Shown here: in pieces, positions 8,278 to 17,421 of the stretch
How positions within the stretch are numbered: the first letter of the stretch is position 1
Layout: each line of letters opens with the position of its first letter
Assembly: GCA_913051705.1 (NCBI GenBank)
Contig: CAJXCW010000022.1
Location: forward strand, 1-34,185
Origin: an uncultured bacterium
GTDB lineage: Bacteria; JAAXHH01
DNA length: 34,185 nt
Reading direction: 5' to 3'
The notes under the pieces: generated by a model
Seen by the model: the letters and a program-made list of their open reading frames with translations, nothing else
What the model was told of the DNA's origin: nothing
The model's database searches: none
Position numbers and translations under genes: made by a program

Positions 8278-8790
8278 GTGAGATTGATCTGCACATTCAT
8301 CCTGGTGGTATTCCTGGACCAGTGTACCAAGATCGTCGTTCAGGAATATATGAAGTTGCATGACTCGATACCCATTTTAGGGGATTTTTTAAAATTAACG
8401 TTTATCAAAAATCCAGGTGCTGCATTCGGTATCATGATAGGAAACAGGTGGTTTTTTTTAGCGATGTCGATTCTGGCATGCGGCGTCATGATATACTATT
8501 TTACCCGACTGCCTGTCCGTGAAACCTGGGGTCGTTTTGCTCTGACCTTGATTTTCGGAGGCGCCATAGGTAATCTGATTGATCGAATCCTCTATGGCGA
8601 AGTGACTGATTTTATCGACGTGGGACTGAATACCTATCGATGGCCCATTTTCAATATAGCAGATATGGCCGTCAGTATTGGCGTCATATTGCTGTTCATC
8701 CGCCTGTCCACGACAAACCAGACAATCCCTGATGAATCTTCGTCAACCAAGCAAGAAGGAATTGTACATCGAGAAGACCGTCCCGCTTGA
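8278..8790 (+). CDS. lspA: Lipoprotein signal peptidase (signal peptidase II)
   Basis: The inner-membrane aspartyl protease removes signal peptides from diacylglyceryl-modified prolipoproteins. Both catalytic aspartate motifs are present, GNLIDR (Asp102) and FNIADMAVSIG (Asp129), along with NPGAAFG and four hydrophobic segments. GTG 8278 is chosen because it gives MRLICTFILVVFLDQ, the expected cytoplasmic start, and 170 residues. An open frame reaching back to 8191 overlaps the dksA-type gene and adds unrelated residues. TTG 8275 is an alternative. The gene overlaps the rluD start. A lipobox protein occurs at 11302-12366, so a substrate is encoded nearby. Confidence 0.93.
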   Translation: MRLICTFILVVFLDQCTKIVVQEYMKLHDSIPILGDFLKLTFIKNPGAAFGIMIGNRWFFLAMSILACGVMIYYFTRLPVRETWGRFALTLIFGGAIGNLIDRILYGEVTDFIDVGLNTYRWPIFNIADMAVSIGVILLFIRLSTTNQTIPDESSSTKQEGIVHREDRPA

Positions 8791-9724
8791 AACCATGCAT
8801 CGGCGTCTCGATCAATATCTTACAGAGACGAATATTGGCTTCACCCGGTCAAAAATTCAACGACTCATTCGAAACGGGGATGTATCTGTCAATAGGATAA
8901 CCATTAAAAAAAGTGGTCATCATATCATTCCCGATGATATCATCTCTATTTGCATACCTGAAAGCAGACCGGTGTCTGCAACACCTGAGGCGATTCCACT
9001 CGATATCGTTTATGAGGATGAGTTCCTGTTGGTGGTCAATAAGCCAGCGGGTATGGTTGTACATCCGGCCTGTGGTAACTGGACATCAACTTTAGTAAAC
9101 GCCCTGTTATACCATTGCCATAATCTGTCTAATATAGGGGGTGATATTAGACCGGGCATTGTCCATCGCCTTGATAAAGATACGTCCGGCTTGCTGGTCG
9201 TGGCTAAACGCGATGAAGTGCATGTTGCGCTGTCAGAGCAGCTATCCGAACGGAAAATGTCACGCAAATATATAGCGTTTGCGTGGGGGCATCCGAAAAA
9301 AAAGTCCGGCGCCATTGAAGCGGTAATTGGGCGACACCCCACCCATAGACAAAGCATGGCCGTTGTAGAAGCAAATCGAGGCCGTCACGCCATCACCCAT
9401 TATCAGATAGATAAAGAACTTCCAGAATGTTCCATTTTGTCCCTTAGACTTGAAACAGGCAGAACGCATCAGATTAGAGTACATTTAGCCCATATTGGCT
9501 TTCCCATTGTGGGGGACCCGGTTTACGGCGACCGAACGAAATGGATATCGCGGCTTTCCCCATCAAGAAGACGAACGGCACAATCCGTATTAGACCTATT
9601 ACACCGGCAGGCACTCCATGCGGCCACCTTGGGGTTTTTCCACCCTGTATCAGGTGAGTGGCTGGAATTTCAAGCATCTCTTCCTGAGGATATGTGTAAC
9701 GTCATAACATATCTTGAGGGATAG
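8732..9724 (+). CDS. rluD: RluA/RluD family 23S rRNA pseudouridine synthase
   Basis: This is a 330-residue protein. An S4 RNA-binding domain (RRLDQYLTETNIGFTRSKIQ onward, about residues 22-75) precedes the catalytic domain with HRLDKDTSGLLVVAK, whose Asp148 is the nucleophile. RTHQIRVHLAHIGFPIVGDPVYG is the conserved C-terminal motif. The family isomerises uridines in helix 69 of 23S rRNA. The ATG at 8732 lies inside lspA in another frame. ATG 8795 is a shorter alternative, but it would cut into the start of the S4 domain. The lspA-rluD order is widely conserved. Confidence 0.93.
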   Translation: MNLRQPSKKELYIEKTVPLETMHRRLDQYLTETNIGFTRSKIQRLIRNGDVSVNRITIKKSGHHIIPDDIISICIPESRPVSATPEAIPLDIVYEDEFLLVVNKPAGMVVHPACGNWTSTLVNALLYHCHNLSNIGGDIRPGIVHRLDKDTSGLLVVAKRDEVHVALSEQLSERKMSRKYIAFAWGHPKKKSGAIEAVIGRHPTHRQSMAVVEANRGRHAITHYQIDKELPECSILSLRLETGRTHQIRVHLAHIGFPIVGDPVYGDRTKWISRLSPSRRRTAQSVLDLLHRQALHAATLGFFHPVSGEWLEFQASLPEDMCNVITYLEG

Positions 9725-9759
9725 TCAATATTAATCGAAATCATATCCTTTGAAATTAC

Positions 9760-11070
9760 ATGACAGAGACGACATTAATAAAAACCCACATTAAATCTGA
9801 CCCCGACACCGCAGGGAGATGGCGGATCCTGGCAGAGGGGATGACGACAATAACAGCCACCACCGACCGGATTTCCCTGGCAACCTGTGTTGAAACGGTC
9901 ATCCAGGACATGTTCAATACGGTAAAATGTCTCATCCTTCTTATTGATCGATCAACACACGACATTATCTTTGATAGTCGGGGCCAAACGCATTATTCCG
10001 GCAATATACCACCAGATGGAACAGAATTATGCAATTGGATTGACCGCCGCAATACCCCGGAAGTTGTACAAGAGGTAGGACAGGAAGATTGGCCGGATAT
10101 TGTCAGCCATTCTGATTTATCGAAGGCGAGGTCCGCCCTCCTCATTTCAGAACCTATGGACCGTCAATACCTTGTCATTACGCTGGTACTCAGTGATACT
10201 TATTTTGATGATGTAGACTTGGATTTGGGTGTTGCGTTGACACGCCATATAGGTATTGCGGTCAAGAAAATGATTGAATATGAAAAAAAAACGAACGATA
10301 TCATACGAAAAAGTCAACATCTTGAACAGGAATTAGAACTGGCAGGCGAAATACAAAGGACGCTTTTACCCCGATCTATCCCTCAAGTGGCTGGACTATC
10401 CATGTCTTTAATCAGTAAGCCAAGCAGAGAAATAGGGGGGGATTTCTATGATATGTTTACCTTAGCGGATAAATATCTGGGCGTTGCTGTTGGGGATGTC
10501 GTCGGCAAGGGCATTCCAGGCGCGATTACCATGGCCTCCTTATATACCGCTTTTCATGAATATGCAACAGATCCTCTGATGATTCCAAGTGACGTCATGC
10601 TCAGAGCCAACGACATGCTCCTGGATGCGACGGCCTCGGATCGTTTTGCGACTTTATTTTATGGTGTCGTGAGTCTTCGAGACGGGCTGTTTCGATATTG
10701 TAATGCAGGCCATCCACCTCCGCTTATATGCCGGAAAAATGGAACCATCGATTATCTAAGTACAGGTGGACTGATTCTTGGCTCATTTTCCCATGCCAGA
10801 TATGAAAACGGCAGGGCTGATTTAAATGAAGGAGATGTTCTGGTTCTCTATACAGATGGCGTCACAGAGACGACCAATGATGAAGAGCAAGTTTTCGGTT
10901 TTAAAAGACTTGAGCAGGTGATAAGACAATGTAAGAGTTCGACTGTTGAAGGGATAAAAAACAGTTTAACAGATTCATTACACCAATTTACGGATCATTC
11001 AAACATCCAAGACGACATCACGGTTATTATCGTGAAATGTGAACAGCCTTTCAATAGACCTAAAATATAA
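9760..11070 (+). CDS. GAF-like sensor with SpoIIE/RsbU-type PP2C phosphatase
   Basis: This is a 436-residue protein. Residues 25-175 resemble a GAF sensory domain, and 175-205 form a short coiled linker ending in ELAGEIQRTLLPRSIP, the usual entry to the phosphatase. The SpoIIE/PP2C domain has metal-binding aspartates in GGDFYD (Asp228), VGDVVGKG (Asp246), LYTDGVTE (Asp366) and IQDDITVIIV (Asp418-419). RsbU-like enzymes dephosphorylate anti-sigma-factor antagonists and so release sigma factors. No antagonist, anti-sigma factor or sigma factor is encoded in the window, so the target is unknown. It is the last gene of the plus-strand run and converges on the metallo-beta-lactamase gene. Confidence 0.9.
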   Translation: MTETTLIKTHIKSDPDTAGRWRILAEGMTTITATTDRISLATCVETVIQDMFNTVKCLILLIDRSTHDIIFDSRGQTHYSGNIPPDGTELCNWIDRRNTPEVVQEVGQEDWPDIVSHSDLSKARSALLISEPMDRQYLVITLVLSDTYFDDVDLDLGVALTRHIGIAVKKMIEYEKKTNDIIRKSQHLEQELELAGEIQRTLLPRSIPQVAGLSMSLISKPSREIGGDFYDMFTLADKYLGVAVGDVVGKGIPGAITMASLYTAFHEYATDPLMIPSDVMLRANDMLLDATASDRFATLFYGVVSLRDGLFRYCNAGHPPPLICRKNGTIDYLSTGGLILGSFSHARYENGRADLNEGDVLVLYTDGVTETTNDEEQVFGFKRLEQVIRQCKSSTVEGIKNSLTDSLHQFTDHSNIQDDITVIIVKCEQPFNRPKI

Positions 11071-11072
11071 CT

Positions 11073-11098
11073 AAGTGGTCATTATCGGATGATCACTT
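11073..11098. terminator. Hairpin after the GAF-SpoIIE gene
   Basis: AAGTGGTCAT at 11073-11082 pairs with ATGATCACTT at 11089-11098 through a six-base loop, giving ten base pairs with one G-T. It starts three bases after the stop codon. There is no T-tract, so it may act in mRNA 3' end protection or be a weak terminator. Confidence 0.4.
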
Positions 11099-11137
11099 CA
11101 AATATTTCATCTCAAAGGTTCAAAGACGCGAAGAAAA

Positions 11138-11172
11138 GCAAATGATCGAAAACGAATATTTCGATCATTTGC
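11138..11172. terminator. Perfect 14-bp hairpin between convergent genes
   Basis: GCAAATGATCGAAA at 11138-11151 pairs perfectly with its complement at 11159-11172 around a seven-base loop. It is centred in the convergent gap 11071-11301 and is the strongest inverted repeat seen in the window's intergenic DNA. A bidirectional transcription end is the likely role. The missing T-run on either side argues against a textbook intrinsic terminator. Confidence 0.5.
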
Positions 11173-11301
11173 CTATCGGGATTATAAAGCACAACTCATT
11201 TAATTTTAACATTTTATCTCTTGTTATATATATCTTTCATGAAATATTCAGTTTGATTATTATATTTTAGTCAGACGCAATTTTTTGTTTGTTATCGTAT
11301 C

Positions 11302-12366
11302 TTATTTCGCAGTACCTTCCATTAATTCGTAAACGCGTTGTACGCCGAAGATTGAAACCCCGGCTTCTTTTATACGGGGATAATGAGACGCATGGGCGGT
11401 CATATCTATTCTCTTTGCGGCTTCATCTGCTTCTACGCCATCTTTTCTCATCTGTACCGCCTGTTTCCAGAAATCCGTTAAATACGCTTGGAAATGATCG
11501 ATCTTCTCCCGATCTTCAATGGGATCACCATGTCCAGGCAGAATCGTTTCAAAATCCAACTTTTTCAATCTTTCCAGTGTCCTCACCCACTCCTCAGGAT
11601 ATGCATCCCCTAAGTAAGAAATTCCCGTTGACAGTAAATCCCCGGTGATGAGGATTTTTTCCTCAGGGAGGAAAACCACAGCATCTCCACCGGTATGCCC
11701 ACGTCCAAAAAACAAAATCTGAATTAATCGGTCACCAAATTTATATTGTAACCTTTCCGTGAATCTTTCATTGGGGGCACGTGGCATGACGGCATCTGTC
11801 GCCTCTTTATAGTTCTTTTGCAACCGAATACGATCTCGGAATACGCTTTTCGTAGAATCGTCAGTGGCGGCAGCCAGTTGCTGCTCCAGTTCTGAAATCC
11901 TATCTGGAATGCGCCCGATAAAAGCGTCATATGACCTGCCACGTTTCGAATTTCCTGCAGCGATCATATCTCTGGTATTGGTATGGCTGATAATTTTGAC
12001 ATCTTCGGGAAACATCTGGTTTCCGTGGACATGATCAAAGTGAAAATGGGTATTGATAACATATCGAATGGGTTTATCGGTAATGGCGGTCATTTCAGTG
12101 AATAAAGCCCACATGGCCGCCGGGGAAATGTGGGAATCTACCAAGACGGCATCCCGCTCATTAACAATCAAGGTCGAGTTGCATCCAACAGATAATACAC
12201 CGGTGCCTTTGATATGATATATCCCATCTCCTACTTCCTGGAAGGTAAATGCCTGACCGTCATAATCAGCGCCAGGAGGTTTTTCCATCGAGGGCTGATT
12301 ATTTTGATTACAACCCATAAAAAACACGAGGAAACAAAAAAGATATCTGCTGAACCATTTGTTCAT
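11302..12366 (-). CDS. Metallo-beta-lactamase-fold hydrolase, predicted lipoprotein
   Basis: This is a 354-residue protein. A signal peptide of basic start plus hydrophobic core ends in the lipobox FMGC with Cys19, so it is predicted to be processed by LspA and anchored in a membrane. The MBL domain has THFHFDHVHGN (His107, His109, Asp111, His112), GRGHTGGDAVVFLP and ITGDLL, and a later LPGHG, so both zinc sites look complete. The subfamily resembles periplasmic cyclase-like or quinoprotein-relay MBL proteins rather than true beta-lactamases. The substrate is unknown. The gene lies 50 bases downstream of the hydroxyacid dehydrogenase. Confidence 0.9.
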   Translation of the reverse strand: MNKWFSRYLFCFLVFFMGCNQNNQPSMEKPPGADYDGQAFTFQEVGDGIYHIKGTGVLSVGCNSTLIVNERDAVLVDSHISPAAMWALFTEMTAITDKPIRYVINTHFHFDHVHGNQMFPEDVKIISHTNTRDMIAAGNSKRGRSYDAFIGRIPDRISELEQQLAAATDDSTKSVFRDRIRLQKNYKEATDAVMPRAPNERFTERLQYKFGDRLIQILFFGRGHTGGDAVVFLPEEKILITGDLLSTGISYLGDAYPEEWVRTLERLKKLDFETILPGHGDPIEDREKIDHFQAYLTDFWKQAVQMRKDGVEADEAAKRIDMTAHASHYPRIKEAGVSIFGVQRVYELMEGTAK

Positions 12367-12416
12367 AATCAGGCTCCTAAATAGTAAGGAAAAAAATAAT
12401 GGTAAGGCTTGGTATT

Positions 12417-13382
12417 TCAGAGTGTGAGTAGAGTGGAAAGTGGATCATTCCCTTCCCACACTCGTTGCATATTTTGATATATAATTTCGCTTCGGCGGCG
12501 CCATGTGTCGAGGGTGACCCCTGCCACATGAGGTGTGATTAATACATTCTCCAGAGATAACAATGGGTGGTTTATATCCGGCGGTTCCTCTTCCAGAACA
12601 TCGAGACCGGCACCCATTATCCTGTTTACCTTCAAGATACTCGTCAGGGCTTGTTCATCAATAACCTGCCCTCTGCATGTGTTAATGAGCAGGGCCGTAG
12701 TTTTCATATGGGAAAGTTCACGGCGTCCGATCAAATGTCGTGTTTGTTCCGTTAACGGGACGTGAAGGGTGACTATATCTGAAGTTTGAAGTAATTCTAC
12801 CAATCCTAATCTGCTTATTCGTAATTCCCGTTCAAGTTCCGGCTGGGCCTCTTCTACGTCGTTATAAATAAGATAGGCGCCAAAGCCTCGCAGCAACCTG
12901 GCCACCTGCCTTCCAATATGTCCAAGTCCGATAATCCCAACCGTCTTTCCTGATATCGTGTGGGTTGACAATCCAATTTCTAATTCATCCCACCGGTTGG
13001 TACGAGCAAATTTATCGAGGTCAACCAATCGTCTGTATACACCGAGAATGAGAGCGACCGTATGCTCGGCGACATCCTGAGCTTTTGTCCCGCCATTATT
13101 CGCTACCTGGATACCAAGTTTACGACATAATTCCAGATCTAACTCATCGAACCCTGCACTAACCAATTGAATCAGTTTAACATTCTTAGCCGCTTTTAAT
13201 ACCGCACCGGATAGTCTACCTGGAAACAGAAGCAGGAAATCGGCATCTCCCACCAGCGATATCTTCTTCTCATCATCCGTGTCAATGGGATGTACGACGA
13301 TCTCAAAATCTGCGGGGGCATACTCTAACAAAATGCGGGAAACAGCCGGATTCTGGCTTGTGAAATATACAATTCTGGGCAT
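12417..13382 (-). CDS. D-2-hydroxyacid dehydrogenase family protein
   Basis: This is a 321-residue NAD(P)-dependent oxidoreductase of the D-isomer-specific 2-hydroxyacid dehydrogenase family. The nucleotide loop is GLGHIG at 152-157. The catalytic triad is visible as Arg237 (NTCRGQVID), a glutamate at 264-266 (DVLEEEPP) and His285 (ITPHVAG). Family members reduce glyoxylate, hydroxypyruvate, phosphoglycerate or related acids, and the sequence alone does not settle which. Only ten bases separate it from the aldo/keto reductase gene upstream, so the two are probably co-transcribed. Confidence 0.9.
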   Translation of the reverse strand: MPRIVYFTSQNPAVSRILLEYAPADFEIVVHPIDTDDEKKISLVGDADFLLLFPGRLSGAVLKAAKNVKLIQLVSAGFDELDLELCRKLGIQVANNGGTKAQDVAEHTVALILGVYRRLVDLDKFARTNRWDELEIGLSTHTISGKTVGIIGLGHIGRQVARLLRGFGAYLIYNDVEEAQPELERELRISRLGLVELLQTSDIVTLHVPLTEQTRHLIGRRELSHMKTTALLINTCRGQVIDEQALTSILKVNRIMGAGLDVLEEEPPDINHPLLSLENVLITPHVAGVTLDTWRRRSEIIYQNMQRVWEGNDPLSTLLTL

Positions 13383-13392
13383 ATGTTATAAT

Positions 13393-14322
13393 TCAGTTTA
13401 ATAATCGGAGTACATTATTATATTCATCATCGGAAAAAACACGGTCACCGGCTCGGGCATTCATGATCACCTGATCTGATGATTTAGCGCCTGGAATAGC
13501 GACCGGATTCGTCTGATGAGAAATAACATATCGCAATGCTGCTGTTACCAGAGATTCACCTCGATCCAAATGGTTCTTCAATTTATCGACCACAATAAGT
13601 TTTTCTTCCAACTGCCGTTGCCCGCTTTCACTCCCATGCCAGGCTGCCCTTATATCATCAGAAAAGACCGTCTCCTTCGAGTAACGCCCGGAGAGTAGTC
13701 CCATACCCAAGGGTCCGCGGATCATGACCGCAATACCATGCTCTTCACAATAGGGGAGTAGCTGGGCTTCAGGTGCTCTATTAAGAAGAGAGTAATTCAC
13801 CTGCACGACACTGCAGGTGTTGTGGACGTTGAACTTTTTCAGGACGCTCAAACTGTCTGTCGATATACCAAATGTACGCAGGCGCCCCTCTGACTTCAAT
13901 TCGTCAAAAGCCTCCAGGAAAATCGTTGGATCTTCAATGGTTCCATCATGACACAGAACGGTATCAACCCAATCCGTCCGAAGCCGATGTAATGAGGCAT
14001 GCATACATAGCCTGATCATATCTACGGTCGTGAGTGGAACCCCCTGCCCAGTCCGTTTACCCCAATTCCCGATCTTCGTTACGATATAGACTTGATGTCG
14101 AATGCCGGCCAGGCCGATGCCCAATCGCTCTTCTGATAACCCATTAGGAATCCCATAGGATTCAGCCGTGTCAAACAGATTGATTCCATGGTCGAAACCT
14201 GATCTGATTGTTGACCAGGCCGTGGCATCATCGACAGCGCCCCACTGATTGCCGATGTTCCATGTACCGAGGCCAACAGCAGATATACGCCATCCAGTCG
14301 TACCGAAATCCCTATAGATCAT
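13393..14322 (-). CDS. Aldo/keto reductase
   Basis: This is a 309-residue TIM-barrel oxidoreductase. The catalytic tetrad is present: Asp51 and Tyr56 in NLFDTAESYG, Lys83 in VTKIGNWG and His125 in VLCHDG. The C-terminal NADPH-binding segment (PVAIPGAKSSDQV) is typical of the family. It resembles the YdhF/IolS/Tas-like group that reduces carbonyls of sugar or small aldehyde origin. The tight link to the 2-hydroxyacid dehydrogenase suggests the two act on related carbon compounds. Confidence 0.92.
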   Translation of the reverse strand: MIYRDFGTTGWRISAVGLGTWNIGNQWGAVDDATAWSTIRSGFDHGINLFDTAESYGIPNGLSEERLGIGLAGIRHQVYIVTKIGNWGKRTGQGVPLTTVDMIRLCMHASLHRLRTDWVDTVLCHDGTIEDPTIFLEAFDELKSEGRLRTFGISTDSLSVLKKFNVHNTCSVVQVNYSLLNRAPEAQLLPYCEEHGIAVMIRGPLGMGLLSGRYSKETVFSDDIRAAWHGSESGQRQLEEKLIVVDKLKNHLDRGESLVTAALRYVISHQTNPVAIPGAKSSDQVIMNARAGDRVFSDDEYNNVLRLLN

Positions 14323-14388
14323 ATAATGACCTTCGGTGTAAAGTGAACAATAATATTTCTCAGCAAAATGGTAAAATATGATCTAAAC

Positions 14389-14721
14389 TTATTCAGGCCA
14401 ATCCTCCCCGTCATAGTATCGTGTACCACGGTGTCCTTTTTTTGGTAGGGGCTCCGGCAGACGTTCTCCGGGCGCCTTCACCATAATGAGAGTCCTGGGG
14501 GCGCCCGATGCTGGATTGATGTGACCAGATATGAGTTCTTTTATCTTCAGACGGCCATGTAACTTATCTTCAAAAATGGTGTATACATAATCCCCTGAAT
14601 TCAATTTACTTGGTTTACCGGCCATGTGGAATTCGAACTCATGTAATTTCCCATTGTACAGATCCTCCAGGGCCTCAACACCCTGGGAAGACGGAATGGT
14701 TTTTGTGATACCCGAACTCAT
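14389..14721 (-). CDS. Small conserved-looking protein of unknown function
   Basis: This is a 110-residue protein. The start at 14721 is set by AAGGAG a few bases upstream. An in-frame extension to 14853 has no such site and is cysteine- and arginine-rich, unlike the rest. Residues 20-85 are a beta-rich segment (FEFHMAGKPSKLNSGDYVYT, later RLKIKELISGHINP) that could be a PUA- or ASCH-like small barrel, but this is only a shape resemblance. The C terminus is proline-rich and basic, then acidic (GHRGTRYYDGEDWPE). It has no signal peptide. It is transcribed with the genes on both sides, at gaps of 148 and 66 bases. No function is recognised. Confidence 0.65.
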   Translation of the reverse strand: MSSGITKTIPSSQGVEALEDLYNGKLHEFEFHMAGKPSKLNSGDYVYTIFEDKLHGRLKIKELISGHINPASGAPRTLIMVKAPGERLPEPLPKKGHRGTRYYDGEDWPE

Positions 14722-14869
14722 AAAAGCTCCTTGATAAGAACAGCAATGCGCATGGCAATCGAACTTCCAAATAATCCTTCGTCGCGCCGATGTTCCATCC
14801 TTACGAAGACTCCCCTCAGCTCGGTATGCGGAGTCTTCAATATGTATTATCACCAGCGCTCAAAAAAAA

Positions 14870-17389
14870 TTAGTCTACGATAATTTTCACCCAATCCCAG
14901 GCAGATATATCCCTGGTATTAACGGCTTTAACCGAAATAACCATTCCGGATTTTACGCCAGATAAGGTTACCCTCGAATCCTGCACAGAAACAGATTTCA
15001 GGTGATCAGAGTCAGAGCCATAGGTGACGTGGTAAGTGGCAATATCTTTTTCCGGAGCAGCCGTCCATCGAACCTGAATCTCTTCTCCATCCCTATCTTC
15101 GATCTGTAGTTCTTTTAATCTGGCGGGGCTGGATGCCATTAACATAATGGTCCCCACGGTTGTTTTACTCACTTCCGTCACGAGCGTCTGATTTATGATC
15201 TCAAGGACATCATGAGCCTGGTGATAATGGGGACTGCTCAGGACAGGATAAGAGCCGATACCACCGACAATATCACCATAGGCATCATAAAATGCATGCG
15301 CATCAGTAGACTTATAATATTTGGCATCATAGGTAATGAGATCGGTGAACAGGAAGGCGGCCGCATGCTGAATATCACGGATCCCCTCGTTGGAGTACCG
15401 AATCGTATCATCCAGCTTGTGATTATTCGCCCATCCTACCATATCATTATTTAATGCGCCCAACAATTCAACTTTATTTTCTACCGCGCGTCGGACAAAC
15501 TCACGACTACCGAGCAATCCGGCTTCTTCACCGGTAAAGAACGCAAATTGTATAGTCGCCGGCATGGGATGATCCGCTAATATCCTGGCGGCTTCAATCA
15601 ATGCCGTGGTGCCGGATGTATTATCATCTGCCCCCGGACCGCGCCTCACCGAATCAAAGTGACTTGAAATAACATACACCAGATCAGGATGCAGCGTCCC
15701 GGGAAGGGTGGCAATAACATTGGCTGAGCGAACACCCCGAGGTTCAAACCACTGCTGTTCAACCTCATAGCCAAAGGATTGTAATGTATTGGTTAAATAT
15801 TCAATTGCCTTTTGATTCCCCGGTTCGGTAATATATTTTGAGCCGAACCGGTGCAAATCGCGGGCATATCCGAATATCCTGTTCACAGAGGCTGTTTTAA
15901 TTACGTTCCGTACATCCTCTGCTATCTTTTCAAACATGTCATGTCCACGCTGACGAAGATTCCGTTCTGAGGCCATCATCTTTTCAAGCCGAGTAATGAT
16001 ATCTTTTTTCTGTAGTTCTTCATTTAGATCAACGAGATAAACGCCTCGCTCAGGCGATATGGTATCCCCGTCACGCTCTGAAACGATGAGTATGTGGGTC
16101 CCGTCAGGATGGACAGCCCATTCATATTCCGGTGCAATAGTACGGATCGTATTATTATGAAACAAACGAGTGCTTTCTCCAGAGCGAATATCATACAAAA
16201 AAGACCGACGATGACGGCCCTCTCCAATGATACCCAGCAAGGTGTTTTCTGATTTGAATGCTGGAAATATATCGTGCTGTATATCGTAGGTGATCCGTTT
16301 TTCTTCTGTCCCGTCCTGGTTAACGATGAAGATTTCCCAATCTTCCCGGAGCATCATTTGATAAGCTATATTACTACCGTCAGCGGATAAGACCGGATTG
16401 GCCAATCGATTAGATGTTCTCTGAAGCGTTTGAGGAGGGAAAGGATTTGATAAATGAAGGGTATGTAAAACATGGTCCACCCCATCCCGAGCCAGATACA
16501 CAATCGTGCTGCCATCGCTTGAGATATTAAGCGAGGTCCCTGCAAAGGTAGCGGACTCATTAGACCGCAGATCATGAAGGACAAACATGTCTTGTCCGAG
16601 AGAATAAATAAGATACCGGCCTCCGGGTACAACCTGTGGCCTTCCTTTTAAACCTGGTTGATTTGAAATATGTTCCGGAAGCTCCGTTGCGGAAACGGTA
16701 TATATTTGATTTTCATTTTTATCCTGCGTTGGACCGGTAGTCAGAAAAAGGGCTTTGCCATCCGCCTTATAGGCGATACCCATAATACTCAGGTTCCCTG
16801 TATTAATCGTCTTTTCTTCTCCGGTTATAAGATTGCGAATGTTGATCTGAGTGTTGTTCCATTCGAGTCGATTCAGCTTGTCTTGCACCTTCCTGAAATT
16901 GCTAAAATTACGGGTTCGGCGCATGTCCTCCATCGCCACCCGGGCGACGGTTATCTCAGGCGTATCATTTACGAATAGATAGGCAATCTCTTCGCCGGTC
17001 GGATGGAATATAAGACGCCGTGCTGTAATTCCACCAAGCGACTTCAAAATGGCCTTATCCCGGGCTACAATTTGCGTTTGACCATTTGTATCAAAAGTGA
17101 AATACTTGCCGGTCGGGCTCCATTGAATATTCCGTCCATCCACGGCGACTTCTTCCACCTTATACATCTCACCTGTCAATAATGCGATGGGCTTTAACCA
17201 TTTATCGGCATCGCCGGATTTCAACCGTTCAAGCATATATTCAAGTGATTCCGGATAATTTCCAGCATCCCATAAATCGAATGCCGCAGCATACCTTTCC
17301 TGCCCGTTCTCCTGTCCTTTGGCGTTTCCGGACAGGATCAACATCAAAATCAATACCAAACCTGTGGATTTCATAATTCTTACCCTCAT
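14870..17389 (-). CDS. TolB-like beta-propeller/M28 peptidase fusion with C-terminal Fn3-like domain
   Basis: This is an 839-residue exported protein. A signal peptide occupies about residues 1-25. ATG 17374, which drops five residues, is an equally good start. Residues 75-450 contain repeated WD40/TolB-like strands (IQWSPTGKYFTFD, LNISSDGSTIVYLA, NPVLSADGSNIAYQ). Residues 500-755 are a zinc peptidase M28 domain with ligands His577, Asp588, Glu621/622, Asp649 and His721 or His723 (SSHFDS, GADDNTSG, FTGEEAGLLGS, NNDMVGW, SPHYH). Residues 757-839 resemble fibronectin type III. M28 enzymes are aminopeptidases or glutaminyl cyclase-like. The propeller may bind substrate or envelope partners. It follows the sugar isomerase gene closely. 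Confidence 0.88.
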   Translation of the reverse strand: MRVRIMKSTGLVLILMLILSGNAKGQENGQERYAAAFDLWDAGNYPESLEYMLERLKSGDADKWLKPIALLTGEMYKVEEVAVDGRNIQWSPTGKYFTFDTNGQTQIVARDKAILKSLGGITARRLIFHPTGEEIAYLFVNDTPEITVARVAMEDMRRTRNFSNFRKVQDKLNRLEWNNTQINIRNLITGEEKTINTGNLSIMGIAYKADGKALFLTTGPTQDKNENQIYTVSATELPEHISNQPGLKGRPQVVPGGRYLIYSLGQDMFVLHDLRSNESATFAGTSLNISSDGSTIVYLARDGVDHVLHTLHLSNPFPPQTLQRTSNRLANPVLSADGSNIAYQMMLREDWEIFIVNQDGTEEKRITYDIQHDIFPAFKSENTLLGIIGEGRHRRSFLYDIRSGESTRLFHNNTIRTIAPEYEWAVHPDGTHILIVSERDGDTISPERGVYLVDLNEELQKKDIITRLEKMMASERNLRQRGHDMFEKIAEDVRNVIKTASVNRIFGYARDLHRFGSKYITEPGNQKAIEYLTNTLQSFGYEVEQQWFEPRGVRSANVIATLPGTLHPDLVYVISSHFDSVRRGPGADDNTSGTTALIEAARILADHPMPATIQFAFFTGEEAGLLGSREFVRRAVENKVELLGALNNDMVGWANNHKLDDTIRYSNEGIRDIQHAAAFLFTDLITYDAKYYKSTDAHAFYDAYGDIVGGIGSYPVLSSPHYHQAHDVLEIINQTLVTEVSKTTVGTIMLMASSPARLKELQIEDRDGEEIQVRWTAAPEKDIATYHVTYGSDSDHLKSVSVQDSRVTLSGVKSGMVISVKAVNTRDISAWDWVKIIVD

Positions 17390-17421
17390 CAGACCTTAAC
17401 CTTAGCTTGCCCGGTCCATGT

